Origin: Aeromicrobium sp. PE09-221 | Lineage (GTDB): Bacteria > Actinomycetota > Actinomycetes > Propionibacteriales > Nocardioidaceae | DNA length: 64,000 nucleotides | Assembly: GCF_002174305.1 (NCBI RefSeq) | Contig: NZ_MIJB01000009.1 | Coordinates: 124,001 to 188,000 of the forward strand | Reading direction: 5' to 3' | In this document: positions 52,219 to 59,859 of the stretch, one piece after another | Position numbering within the stretch: position 1 is the first letter of the stretch | How the letters are laid out: every line of letters begins with the position of its first letter | Translations under genes and position numbers: made by a program | The notes under the pieces: generated by a model | Seen by the model: the letters and a program-made list of their open reading frames with translations, nothing else | The model's database searches: none | Told to the model about the DNA's origin: nothing

Positions 52219-52644
52219 ATGAACGAAGCGCCCATCACCGATCTGACTCCGGAGGAGGCCTGGGAGTTCCTGGCCTCGTGTTCGCTCGGCCGGCTGGCTG
52301 TGACGTCACTCGGCCGACCGGACATCTTCTGTGTCAACTTCATCGTGACCGATCGGACGATCCTGTTCCGCACGGCCGAGGGCACCAAGCTGATGGCCCT
52401 CCTGCTCGACGGCCACGTTGCCTTCGAGGCCGACGAGGTGGAGGAGGATGGTGCCGTGAGCGTGGTCGTGCAGGGACGGGCCAGGAGGGTCGAGTCCGAG
52501 AACGAGAAGGAGCGTCTCGGCGTCGACCGCCTCCACCCCCAGGTGCCGACCTTCAAGTACAACGTCGTGGCCATCGACGCTGATGCCATCACCGGCCGGC
52601 GTATCCGTTTCGGCGAGGAGCCGGTCCACATCCCGATCATGTGA
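52219..52644 (+). CDS. Pyridoxamine 5'-phosphate oxidase-fold flavin/F420-binding protein
   Basis: 141 aa from ATG at 52219. The split-barrel pattern is 'PEEAWEFLASCSLGRLAVTS', 'RPDIFCVNFIVTDRTILFRT', 'GTKLMALLLDGHVAFEADEV' and 'SVVVQGRARRVE'. Such small proteins bind FMN or F420 and some protect against reactive oxygen; the exact role cannot be told. A GACAAT box is 6 nt upstream of the ATG. Divergent from the epimerase gene. Confidence 0.83.
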   Translation: MNEAPITDLTPEEAWEFLASCSLGRLAVTSLGRPDIFCVNFIVTDRTILFRTAEGTKLMALLLDGHVAFEADEVEEDGAVSVVVQGRARRVESENEKERLGVDRLHPQVPTFKYNVVAIDADAITGRRIRFGEEPVHIPIM

Positions 52645-52726
52645 CCCTGTGAACCCCGCCACACGCGGCCATCATAAGTTGACTCTGCAGTAATGTGATC
52701 GCAACGTCACGCGAAGGAGCTGTGCC

Positions 52727-53917
52727 ATGACCCAGTCCGTCATCGTCGCCGGGGCTCGGACCCCGATCGGACGACTTCTCGGCGGCCTCAAGACGCTGTC
52801 CGGATCCGATCTCGGCGGCATCGCCATCAAGGGTGCCCTGGAGAAGGCCGGTATCGCCGGTGATCAGGTCGACTACGTGATCATGGGCCAGGTGCTCGGC
52901 GCCGGAGCCGGGCAGGTCCCCGCTCGCCAGGCCGCGTTCAAGGGCGGCATCCCGCTCGACGTCCCGGCCATCACCATCAACAAGGTCTGCCTCTCGGGAC
53001 TCAACGCCATCGCCCTGGCCGATCAGCTGGTGCGCGCGGGTGAGTACGACATCGTCGTCGCCGGCGGCCAGGAGTCGATGACTCAGGCGCCGCATCTGCT
53101 CAAGGGCTCGCGGGAGGGCTATAAGTACGGTGCGGCGACGATGCTCGATCATATGGAGTACGACGGCCTCTGGGATGCGTTGACCGACCAGGCTATGGGC
53201 TCCCTCACCGAGCAGCGCAACGGCGAGGTCGACCGTCTCACCCGCGAGGAGCAGGACGCCTTCGGCGCACGCTCGCATCAGTTGGCGGCCACCGCGCAGA
53301 AGAACAGCGCCTTCGACGACGAGATCGTCCCGGTCGAGATCCCACAGCGCAAGGGCGACCCGATCGTCGTCTCGGCCGACGAGGGCGTGCGCGGTGACAC
53401 GACCGTCGAGTCCCTCGGCAAGCTGCGACCGGCCTTCTCCAAGGAGGGCACGATCACCGCGGGCACCGCGAGCCAGATCTCCGACGGGGCGTGTGCCGTG
53501 GTGGTCATGAGCAAGGCCAAGGCCGAGGAGCTGGGGGTCGAGTGGATCGCCGAGATCGGCGCCCACGGCAATGTGGCCGGCCCGGACTCGACCCTGCAGG
53601 AGCAGCCCGCCAATGCCATCGAGAAGGCGCTCTCGAAGGAGGGACTGACGGCTGCCGATCTCGACCTCGTCGAGATCAACGAGGCCTTCGCGGCCGTCGG
53701 CGTGGCCTCCACCAAGAAGCTCGGCATCAGCGAGGACATCGTCAACGTCAACGGCGGTGCCATCGCCCTCGGTCACCCGATCGGCATGAGCGGCGCGCGC
53801 GTGGTCCTGCACCTCGTCCATGAGCTCAAGCGCCGTGGCGGTGGCGTGGGTGCCGCCGCGCTGTGCGGTGGCGGCGGCCAGGGCGATGCGCTCATCGTCC
53901 GCGTCCCGCAGGGCTGA
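52727..53917 (+). CDS. Acetyl-CoA C-acetyltransferase
   Basis: 396 aa. Active-site Cys88 in '[16 protein letters not shown]', His in '[18 protein letters not shown]' and the second Cys in '[17 protein letters not shown]'. It condenses two acetyl-CoA to acetoacetyl-CoA and so supplies the 3-hydroxybutyryl-CoA dehydrogenase and Ccr route. GAAGGAGCTGTGCC precedes the ATG. meaB follows within 10 bp. Confidence 0.95.
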   Translation: MTQSVIVAGARTPIGRLLGGLKTLSGSDLGGIAIKGALEKAGIAGDQVDYVIMGQVLGAGAGQVPARQAAFKGGIPLDVPAITINKVCLSGLNAIALADQLVRAGEYDIVVAGGQESMTQAPHLLKGSREGYKYGAATMLDHMEYDGLWDALTDQAMGSLTEQRNGEVDRLTREEQDAFGARSHQLAATAQKNSAFDDEIVPVEIPQRKGDPIVVSADEGVRGDTTVESLGKLRPAFSKEGTITAGTASQISDGACAVVVMSKAKAEELGVEWIAEIGAHGNVAGPDSTLQEQPANAIEKALSKEGLTAADLDLVEINEAFAAVGVASTKKLGISEDIVNVNGGAIALGHPIGMSGARVVLHLVHELKRRGGGVGAAALCGGGGQGDALIVRVPQG

Positions 53918-53923
53918 GCGGCC

Positions 53924-54949
53924 CTGCCTCCACGTCATGACGTCGCCGACCTGGTCTCCCGCGCTCGCGCCGGTGAGGCCAGGTCGGTCGCACGTCTGAT
54001 CTCCCTCGTCGAGGCGGAGTCGCCGGCGCTGCGCGAGGTGAGCGCGGCACTCGCCGGGCACACCGGGCGAGCGCAGGTGATCGGGTTGACGGGCGCCCCG
54101 GGCGTCGGCAAGTCGACTACCACCTCGGCGCTGGTGACCGCGATGCGTCGCCAGGGCCGGACCGTGGGGGTCCTGGCGGTCGACCCGAGCTCCCCGTTCA
54201 CGGGGGGAGCCCTGCTGGGCGACCGGATCCGGATGGAGGAACACGCCACGGACCGGGGTGTCTACGTCCGCTCGATGGCGAGCCGCGGACACCTCGGCGG
54301 GCTCTCGTGGGCGGCGCCGCACGCGATCCGCGTGCTGGACGCCGCGGGCTGCGATGTCGTGCTCGTCGAGACCGTAGGCGTCGGACAGTCGGAGGTCGAG
54401 ATCGCCGGGCTCGCCGACACCGCCGTCGTGCTGCTCGCCCCCGGCATGGGCGATGGCATCCAGGCCGCCAAGGCGGGCATCCTGGAGATCGGCGATGTCT
54501 TCTGCGTCAACAAGGCGGACCGCGACGGCGCGACGACCACGCGTCGCGAGCTGCGCACGATGCTCTCGATGACCCAGCGCACGGACGATGCCTGGACGCC
54601 ACCGATCGTGCTGACGGTGGCGACGACGGGCGAGGGGATCGACGATCTGGTGACGGCCCTCGACGAGCACCACGCGCAGCAGCGCGCCTCCGGTCGTCTG
54701 GAGCATCGTCGACGGGCCCGCCTGCGCCGAGAGGTGGAGCAGATCGCCCTCGCCGAGGTCAGCCGCCGCTTCGAGCTCGGTCGGCACGACCGCCTCGATG
54801 CGTTGGCCGAGGACGTGCTCACCGGCCGGACCGACCCGTTCACCGCCGCCGACGAGCTGTTGGCGGCCACACCCGACGGGCAGGGCGGCACCCTCGGGCG
54901 CGCCTTCACCGATCGCGATGCCGACTCCGGTACAACGGAACCGTGCTGA
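53924..54949 (+). CDS. meaB: MeaB/ArgK-family GTPase, acyl-CoA mutase chaperone
   Basis: 341 aa if begun at CTG 53924; the first standard in-frame start is GTG 54038 (303 aa). The 38 codons in between encode 'HDVADLVSRARAGEARSVAR' and 'LISLVEAESPALREVSAALA', the normal N-terminal helices of the family, and have no ATG, GTG or TTG. GTPase motifs: 'GLTGAPGVGKSTTTSALV', 'VLAVDPSSPFTGGALLGDR', 'VLVETVGVGQSEVEIA' and 'CVNKADRDGA'. It loads and protects the B12 mutase. It follows the thiolase at 6 bp. Confidence 0.88.
   Translation: MPPRHDVADLVSRARAGEARSVARLISLVEAESPALREVSAALAGHTGRAQVIGLTGAPGVGKSTTTSALVTAMRRQGRTVGVLAVDPSSPFTGGALLGDRIRMEEHATDRGVYVRSMASRGHLGGLSWAAPHAIRVLDAAGCDVVLVETVGVGQSEVEIAGLADTAVVLLAPGMGDGIQAAKAGILEIGDVFCVNKADRDGATTTRRELRTMLSMTQRTDDAWTPPIVLTVATTGEGIDDLVTALDEHHAQQRASGRLEHRRRARLRREVEQIALAEVSRRFELGRHDRLDALAEDVLTGRTDPFTAADELLAATPDGQGGTLGRAFTDRDADSGTTEPC
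54931..54936 (+). promoter_or_regulatory. -10 box for the 54943 small protein
   Basis: TACAAC with 6 nt to the GTG at 54943, inside the end of meaB. The last base departs from TANNNT. Confidence 0.35.
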
Positions 54950-55104
54950 AGAAGCTCGTCGTCCTCGCCATCGCTGGGTTCGTGCTGTATTACCTGCTCA
55001 CGGCCCCTGAAGGTGCTGCCCGTGCTGTCGGCGATGCCTGGGACGCGACCCTGGGTGCCTTCGCCCAGGTCGGCATCTTCATCGACTCGCTCTTCGGGTC
55101 GTGA
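54943..55104 (+). CDS. Small single-pass membrane protein of unknown function
   Basis: 53 aa, GTG start overlapping the meaB end by 7 bp. One N-terminal membrane helix ('LKKLVVLAIAGFVLYYLL') and a short soluble tail 'VGDAWDATLGAFAQVGIFID'. This resembles the many short actinobacterial 'secreted/membrane' proteins of this size. It lies 7 bp before the PH-domain gene, with which it may be translated. Confidence 0.6.
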   Translation: MLKKLVVLAIAGFVLYYLLTAPEGAARAVGDAWDATLGAFAQVGIFIDSLFGS

Positions 55105-55111
55105 CGGTACG

Positions 55112-55651
55112 GTGTTCGCCTGGCTGCTGCGGATGCTCGAGCAGGAGGTCGAGCACCATCTCCTCGAGGATGAGGGCGAGCACATCATCGATCTCGTGCG
55201 CAAGCACCGGGTGGTGTACGTCCTGCCCTCGATCGGTGGGCTCTTCGCGATCTTCCTGATCTACGTCGCCGTCGCGGTCGTCCCGGTCGGGGCCGGGTGG
55301 TTCTTCCTCCTTCTCGCGCTCGGCGCCGCCGGGTGGGCGGGATATGTCGCCGCTCGCGAGTATCGCGACATCTTCGTCGTCACCAATATGCGGGTCTTCC
55401 GCGCCTCGGGCGTCTTCACCGTCAAGATCGCCACGATGCCCATCACGCGCATCCTCGACATCACGGTCGAGAAGCCGGTGATCGGGCGCATGCTCGGTTA
55501 CGGCCACTTCGTCTTCGAGTCCGCGGCCCGCTCGCAAGGGTTGCGCAAGATCCGCTACATCTCCGATCCCGACGGCCGGGACCTGACGATCCAGCGGGTC
55601 GTGCAGCGTTCGGGGTTGCGGGGTCCTCGCAATCCCACCGCCTTCCACTAG
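55112..55651 (+). CDS. PH-domain (bPH2) membrane protein
   Basis: 179 aa from GTG at 55112. Residues ~10-35 are soluble and acidic ('EVEHHLLEDEGEHIIDLV'), followed by two membrane helices ('VVYVLPSIGGLFAIFLIYVA' and 'WFFLLLALGAAGWAGYVAA') and a YdbT-like bPH2 domain ('RDIFVVTNMRVFRASGVFTV' and 'ILDITVEKPVIGRMLGYGHF'). The function of these proteins is unknown. The reading frame is open upstream within the previous gene. Confidence 0.8.
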   Translation: MFAWLLRMLEQEVEHHLLEDEGEHIIDLVRKHRVVYVLPSIGGLFAIFLIYVAVAVVPVGAGWFFLLLALGAAGWAGYVAAREYRDIFVVTNMRVFRASGVFTVKIATMPITRILDITVEKPVIGRMLGYGHFVFESAARSQGLRKIRYISDPDGRDLTIQRVVQRSGLRGPRNPTAFH

Positions 55652-55653
55652 CC

Positions 55654-55674
55654 GAGAGGTGCGCAGGTCACCGC
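55654..55674. repeat. Single 21-bp repeat unit
   Basis: Differs at one position from the unit at 47677 (GAGAGGTGCGCAGG...). It stands alone between two co-oriented genes, starting 2 bp after the stop codon. Confidence 0.65.
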
Positions 55675-55697
55675 AGGCGGCCCGGTGAGGTGGTTCC

Positions 55698-55703
55698 TAC
55701 AAT
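55698..55703 (+). promoter_or_regulatory. -10 box of a leaderless promoter for the CnoX-like gene
   Basis: TACAAT with 6 nt to the ATG at 55710, the best -10 match among the leaderless starts in this window. Confidence 0.6.
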
Positions 55704-55709
55704 GGATCC

Positions 55710-56630
55710 ATGACGTTCTCGCGCCCCGGTGCCTTCGATCTCTCCGCTCTGTCGAACTCGGCTCCGTCGAGCCCCCCTGGCGGGGGAGCGGGGTCAGGAT
55801 CCGGTGGTGTCTATGTCATCGATGCCACCGAGCAGAACTTCCAGGCGGTCGTCGAGTCCTCGATGCAGCATCTCGTCGTGCTGAGCCTATGGTCGCCGCG
55901 GTCTCCGCAGAGCCAGGAGTTCAATGAGGTCCTCGCGTCCGCGACGACGCGCCATCAGGGGGCGATCCAGGTCGCGCGCGTCGATATCGACGCCAGCCCG
56001 GGCGTCGCTCAGGCCCTCGGCGCGCAGGGCGTGCCCTTCGTGGTGGGCCTCGTGAAGGGTCAGCCCGTCCCGCTCTTCCAGGGCACGGTCGAGGCCGCCG
56101 AGGTGGATCGCTATTTCGACGAGCTGGTCCGACTCGCGGCACAGCACGGGCTCACGGGTCGCGCCCAGCCGAGCGGTGGTGAGCCGAGTGCAGAGACCGA
56201 GGAGGACGAGCCTGCGGATGATCCGCGTTTCGCTGCCGCGGATGAGGCCTTCGCCGCCGGTGACTTCGACCGTGCCATCGCCGAGTACGAGAAGCTCGCG
56301 GCGCAGTTCCCCGGCGAGAGCGAGATCGGCGAGCGCCTCGCCGGCATCAAGCTGATGTCGCGTACCCAGGGGGTGGATCTGCAGGCCGCGCGCCAGGCCG
56401 CGGCGGACCGTCCCGAGGACATCGAGGCTCAGCTGCTGGTGGCGGATCTGGATGTCTCCGGCGGGCACGTCGATGATGCCTTCGAGCGTCTCATCGATCT
56501 GGTCCGCCGCACCAGCGGCGACGATCGCGAGAGGATCCGTCAGCGACTTCTCGAGCTGTTCACGGTCGTCGGCGTCACCGACCCCCGAGTGGCGACGGCC
56601 CGCCGCTCCCTCGCCACCGCCCTCTTCTGA
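55710..56630 (+). CDS. Thioredoxin-fold TPR protein, CnoX/YbbN-like
   Basis: 306 aa, soluble. A Gly/Ser-rich N-terminal tail is followed by a thioredoxin domain (~30-145) whose CXXC position reads 'LWSPRSPQSQEF', with no cysteines. So it is not a redox enzyme. An acidic linker 'AETEEDEPADDP' leads to TPR-like helices ('FAAGDFDRAIAEYEKLAAQF') and the 'DDRERIRQRLLELFTVVG' C-terminus typical of YbbN. YbbN/CnoX proteins hold unfolded clients for chaperones. The ATG fits a TACAAT box 6 nt upstream. Confidence 0.88.
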   Translation: MTFSRPGAFDLSALSNSAPSSPPGGGAGSGSGGVYVIDATEQNFQAVVESSMQHLVVLSLWSPRSPQSQEFNEVLASATTRHQGAIQVARVDIDASPGVAQALGAQGVPFVVGLVKGQPVPLFQGTVEAAEVDRYFDELVRLAAQHGLTGRAQPSGGEPSAETEEDEPADDPRFAAADEAFAAGDFDRAIAEYEKLAAQFPGESEIGERLAGIKLMSRTQGVDLQAARQAAADRPEDIEAQLLVADLDVSGGHVDDAFERLIDLVRRTSGDDRERIRQRLLELFTVVGVTDPRVATARRSLATALF

Positions 56631-56671
56631 CCTGAACCGAGCACATCTCGGTTCAGGGGGTCACTGTCGGT

Positions 56672-56677
56672 TACGGT
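56672..56677 (+). promoter_or_regulatory. -10 box of a leaderless promoter for the 56685 gene
   Basis: TACGGT with 7 nt to GTG 56685. Confidence 0.45.
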
Positions 56678-56684
56678 TCATGCC

Positions 56685-57416
56685 GTGCGGATCATCGGGT
56701 GGCGGCTGCTTCAGGGTGCGGGTGTGCTGGCGCTGCTCGCCGGCATCGCCGGTATCGCCGTGTTCGGTCCCGACAGCCGCTTCGTCTCCGGCCCCCATCC
56801 GATCGAGACCGAGGGATCGGCGATCGTCACCCGTCCGGGTGTGATCGCGTGGAAGGACGTCCAGATCGAGGTCCTCGCCGAAGTGCCCGGTGACAAGCCC
56901 GTCTTCGTCGGGCTCGGCAACAGTGTCGATGTCATGAGCTATGTCGAGGGGACCGAACGGCTGGAGGTCATCTCCTTCGAGCCACCCTGGAGCGTGGAGA
57001 CCTCCGCCGCGCAGGGTGGGCCCGCGCTGCCGGCCTCTCCCACGGCGATGGACTGGTGGATCGCCGGCGAGGGGGGCCTGGGAGGTGCGCTGCTCCAGGC
57101 CAGACTTCCCGATGAGTCCGTCTCGGTGGCGGTACTCTCGGTGGGTGACGCGAATCTCCGCGGTCTGACGTTGTCGACGGCCTACGGCATCGAGGGGATC
57201 TTCGCCCGCTCGATCGGCCTGATCCTCCTCGGCGGCGCGGTGGTGATGCTGGTCCACCTGCTCCTGCGCCGGGAGCCGGGCGAGGACGAGCAGGTCGTCT
57301 ACGTCGTGGTCGAGGAGGATGGATCCGAGCGAGAGATCTCGGCCGAGGAGCTCGAGGCGCTCGGCGAGGTGGAGATCATCGAAGAGACCGAGGTACCGCC
57401 GGGGGAGCGACGATGA
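56685..57416 (+). CDS. Two-helix membrane protein of unknown function
   Basis: 243 aa. An N-terminal membrane helix ('LLQGAGVLALLAGIAGIAVF'), a ~130-residue probably extracytoplasmic domain ('IETEGSAIVTRPGVIAWKDV', 'SYVEGTERLEVISFEPPWSV'), a second helix ('SIGLILLGGAVVMLVHLLL') and an acidic cytoplasmic tail ('SAEELEALGEVEIIEETEVP'). No family was recognised with confidence. Its stop overlaps the start of the next lipoprotein gene (ATGA), so the two are translationally coupled and may act together at the membrane. Confidence 0.75.
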   Translation: MRIIGWRLLQGAGVLALLAGIAGIAVFGPDSRFVSGPHPIETEGSAIVTRPGVIAWKDVQIEVLAEVPGDKPVFVGLGNSVDVMSYVEGTERLEVISFEPPWSVETSAAQGGPALPASPTAMDWWIAGEGGLGGALLQARLPDESVSVAVLSVGDANLRGLTLSTAYGIEGIFARSIGLILLGGAVVMLVHLLLRREPGEDEQVVYVVVEEDGSEREISAEELEALGEVEIIEETEVPPGERR

Positions 57417-58372
57417 GGGCCGCGACCCTCGCGGTGGCGACGCTGATGGTGCTCGCCGGCTGCGCTCTGCCCGGCGAGCGGGATCCCGACGCCCCGGTCG
57501 TCAAGCATGTGCTGCCGGACGAGGAGGTCGATGATGTCGTCCGCGAGTACCGGACCGTGCGCGGTGCCGCCGTCGATGCGCTGGACCCTCAGCCGCTGTC
57601 GACGGTCGAGACGGGATCGGCGCTCGCCATCGACACGGGGATGTTCACGATCGCCGAGGAGCTCGAGCGCGAGGAGTTCGCTTTCGACGGGGCTTTCACG
57701 GTCGAGGAATCCTATCTGCCGCGCTTCTCGCGCTATCCGCTGTGGTTCGCCACGGTCGTGTCCGACGACGCCACCGGGCGCCGCCAGGTGCAGGTCTTCG
57801 AGCGCGGCACCGCCAGTGAGCCCTGGCTCGTGACGCTGACCGCCGAGATCACCGAGAAGACACGCCTTCCCGGTGTCGGACGGTCCGGTGATGCCGCCCG
57901 TCGCGTCGCTCCCGACGACGGCACCGCGATGGCCGGTGCGCCGGAGGACATCCTCGCCTCGCTCGCGGCGAGCCTCGAGGACGACGAGGCGGAGGCGACC
58001 TGGCGTGACGATCCCTTCGTCGAGCAGATGGCCGGCGCCCTCCGTGCCAACCAGCAGCTCGACGGCGTGAGCTTCGAGCAGTCGTGGTCGACCGAGCCGG
58101 AGGTCTATGCCCTACGCACGGAGGACGGTGGGGCGCTGGTCTTCGGGACCCTGCTGCGGCAAAACACCTTCACCGTGGACGGCGGGCTGCGCGTCACCTG
58201 GCCCGAAAACTCGCCGCAGCGCGCCTTCTGGCCCGATGGCGTCGTCGGCACGGGATCGCTGAGGTACGCCCACCAACTCGTCGTCTACGTACCACCCGAC
58301 GGCTCAGACGAGCCGCCCCGCACGCTCGGAGCCTCCGGGGGCGTCATCGATTCCTCGGCCGACCCGAACTGA
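57413..58372 (+). CDS. Lipoprotein of unknown function
   Basis: 319 aa. The signal peptide ends in the lipobox 'LMVLAGCALP' with the lipidated Cys at residue 17. The mature part is acidic and has no membrane helix: 'VREYRTVRGAAVDALDPQPL', 'RFSRYPLWFATVVSDDATGR', a C-terminal beta-rich region. No catalytic motif was recognised. It starts within the stop of the preceding membrane-protein gene. Confidence 0.8.
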   Translation: MRAATLAVATLMVLAGCALPGERDPDAPVVKHVLPDEEVDDVVREYRTVRGAAVDALDPQPLSTVETGSALAIDTGMFTIAEELEREEFAFDGAFTVEESYLPRFSRYPLWFATVVSDDATGRRQVQVFERGTASEPWLVTLTAEITEKTRLPGVGRSGDAARRVAPDDGTAMAGAPEDILASLAASLEDDEAEATWRDDPFVEQMAGALRANQQLDGVSFEQSWSTEPEVYALRTEDGGALVFGTLLRQNTFTVDGGLRVTWPENSPQRAFWPDGVVGTGSLRYAHQLVVYVPPDGSDEPPRTLGASGGVIDSSADPN

Positions 58373-58380
58373 CCCCACCG

Positions 58381-58427
58381 CTCGATGGTCGAGGAGGTCC
58401 GAGGAACGAGGGCAGTATCGAGACCAC
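58381..58427. repeat. Interspersed repeat of the TGGTCGAG...TCGAGACCA type
   Basis: TGGTCGAG (58386-58393) and ATCGAGACCAC (58417-58427) are imperfect inverted ends around GGTCCGAGGAACGAGGGC. Elements of this kind are scattered between genes in many actinobacteria. It lies between convergent genes. Confidence 0.55.
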
Positions 58428-58452
58428 GTCGGGTTGGTGTTCACGGCCGGGG

Positions 58453-59313
58453 CTATTCGGGCTGGAGGGGAGCCTCGCGGTAGGCGGGCAGGTCGCCCGC
58501 CTCGAGGGCTTCCAGGAGCTCGACGGTGGCGCCGGTCGCGTGGGTCCGCGCCTCCTCGAGATCGCACCAGTGGACCCCGGCGATCTCGGTGCGCTGCAGC
58601 TCCATCTGCTCGACGGTCGCGGCGTCGATGCGACCCAGGTCGAAGACGAAGAGGCAGGCATCGTCCCATTCGCGCCAGGGCGGCAACCAGTTCATCGTCA
58701 CGAGTGCGCCGAGTTCGACCGTGATGCCGAGTTCCTCGTGCAGTTCGCGAACGAGTCCGGTACCGGGGGACTCGCCGACCTCGACGACGCCTCCGGGCAG
58801 GTCCCACTCCCGCTTGTAGGTCAGCTCGCACAGCAGCACGCGGTCGCGCTCGTCGCGGAGCAGGCCCTGGGCGATCACCCGCTTACGCGGCAGACCGGCA
58901 TTGAGGATCGAGACGAAGCCCTCGCGGCTGAGGGCCGGCGGATCATCGATCAGCCGGCCGACCAGCACGCGATCGGGCGCCCCGCTGCGACGGGTGACCC
59001 CCTCGCGGCGAAGGCCGGCGAGCGAGGCGCTGCGAAGATCGGTGGTGTCGTCGATATCGATCTGCGCCCAGACCCGTTCCCAGCCGAGCTCGGCGAAGGC
59101 GTGCTGGATTCCGAGTCGCAGCGCACGACTGGCAGCGAACGACCCGCGGTCTCCCAGATTCCAGCGAATGGATCCCTCATGCCGTCCGTCCGGGCGCAGG
59201 GCCACGGTGCCCACGCGCTCGTCGTCGATGAGGACCGCGAAGCCGTGGAACTCCGCGGACCCCGAGGTCGGTTCCAGCGACAGGTCCCCGTCTCGCAGCG
59301 CCTCATCAGTCAC
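58453..59313 (-). CDS. GNAT-like/Nudix hydrolase fusion protein
   Basis: 286 aa from GTG at 59313. Residues 1-~120 have the shape of a truncated GNAT domain ('FHGFAVLIDDERVGTVALRP', 'ALRLGIQHAFAELGWERVWA', 'LRREGVTRRSG'). Residues ~125-286 are a Nudix domain with the complete box 'GGVVEVGESPGTGLVRELHE' plus 'ELGI' (G-X5-E-X7-REUXEEXGU). It probably hydrolyses a nucleoside diphosphate derivative; the N-terminal part may sense or modify. TAGCCT lies 7 nt before the GTG. Confidence 0.82.
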   Translation of the reverse strand: MTDEALRDGDLSLEPTSGSAEFHGFAVLIDDERVGTVALRPDGRHEGSIRWNLGDRGSFAASRALRLGIQHAFAELGWERVWAQIDIDDTTDLRSASLAGLRREGVTRRSGAPDRVLVGRLIDDPPALSREGFVSILNAGLPRKRVIAQGLLRDERDRVLLCELTYKREWDLPGGVVEVGESPGTGLVRELHEELGITVELGALVTMNWLPPWREWDDACLFVFDLGRIDAATVEQMELQRTEIAGVHWCDLEEARTHATGATVELLEALEAGDLPAYREAPLQPE

Positions 59314-59320
59314 ATCGTCG

Positions 59321-59326
59321 AGGCTA
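59321..59326 (-). promoter_or_regulatory. -10 box of a leaderless promoter for the GNAT-Nudix gene
   Basis: On the minus strand TAGCCT ends 7 nt before GTG 59313. Confidence 0.45.
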
Positions 59327-59373
59327 CCGCGTCGGCGCCCGTCGCCCAGCGCTCCGTGTGATGGAATCGGGGC

Positions 59374-59859
59374 ATGGCCGATCCTCAGATCCGCGTCGCG
59401 CGCTCCGATGACGTTCCCGCCCTCGTGCGTCTCGTCCACGAGCTGGCCGCCTATGAGAAGGCCCCCGAGCAGTGCAGCCTGACGGTGGAGCAACTGCACG
59501 AGCGGCTGTTCGGCGCGTCGCCGGCGGTCTTCGCGCATGTGGCGGAGGCCGAGGGGGAGATTGTCGGAACCGCGATCTGGTTCCTGAACTTCTCCACCTG
59601 GGACGGTGCGCACGGCATCTACCTCGAGGACCTCTATGTCACGCCCGCGCATCGGGGTGCGGGACTCGGCGGGGCGCTGCTGGCGACGCTCGCGCAGATC
59701 TGCGTGGAACGCGGCTACTCTCGGCTCGTCTGGCAGGTGCTCGACTGGAATGCCCCGTCGATCGCCTTCTACGAGGCGCTCGGCGCCGTGCATCAGCGCG
59801 AGTGGTTCACCTACCGCCTCTCGGGTGGCCCGCTCCGACGTCTCGGCACGAGCTCGTGA
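59374..59859 (+). CDS. GNAT-family N-acetyltransferase
   Basis: 161 aa. The acetyl-CoA loop is 'VTPAHRGAGLGGALLATLAQ', preceded by the beta strand 'GIYLEDLYV'; the C-terminus 'WQVLDWNAPSIAFYEALGAV' is like that of diamine acetyltransferases (SSAT). The opening 'IRVARSDDVPALVRLVHELA' is typical. A polyamine or small amine substrate is likely by resemblance. Divergent from the GNAT-Nudix gene and overlapping the next gene by 4 bp. Confidence 0.88.
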   Translation: MADPQIRVARSDDVPALVRLVHELAAYEKAPEQCSLTVEQLHERLFGASPAVFAHVAEAEGEIVGTAIWFLNFSTWDGAHGIYLEDLYVTPAHRGAGLGGALLATLAQICVERGYSRLVWQVLDWNAPSIAFYEALGAVHQREWFTYRLSGGPLRRLGTSS

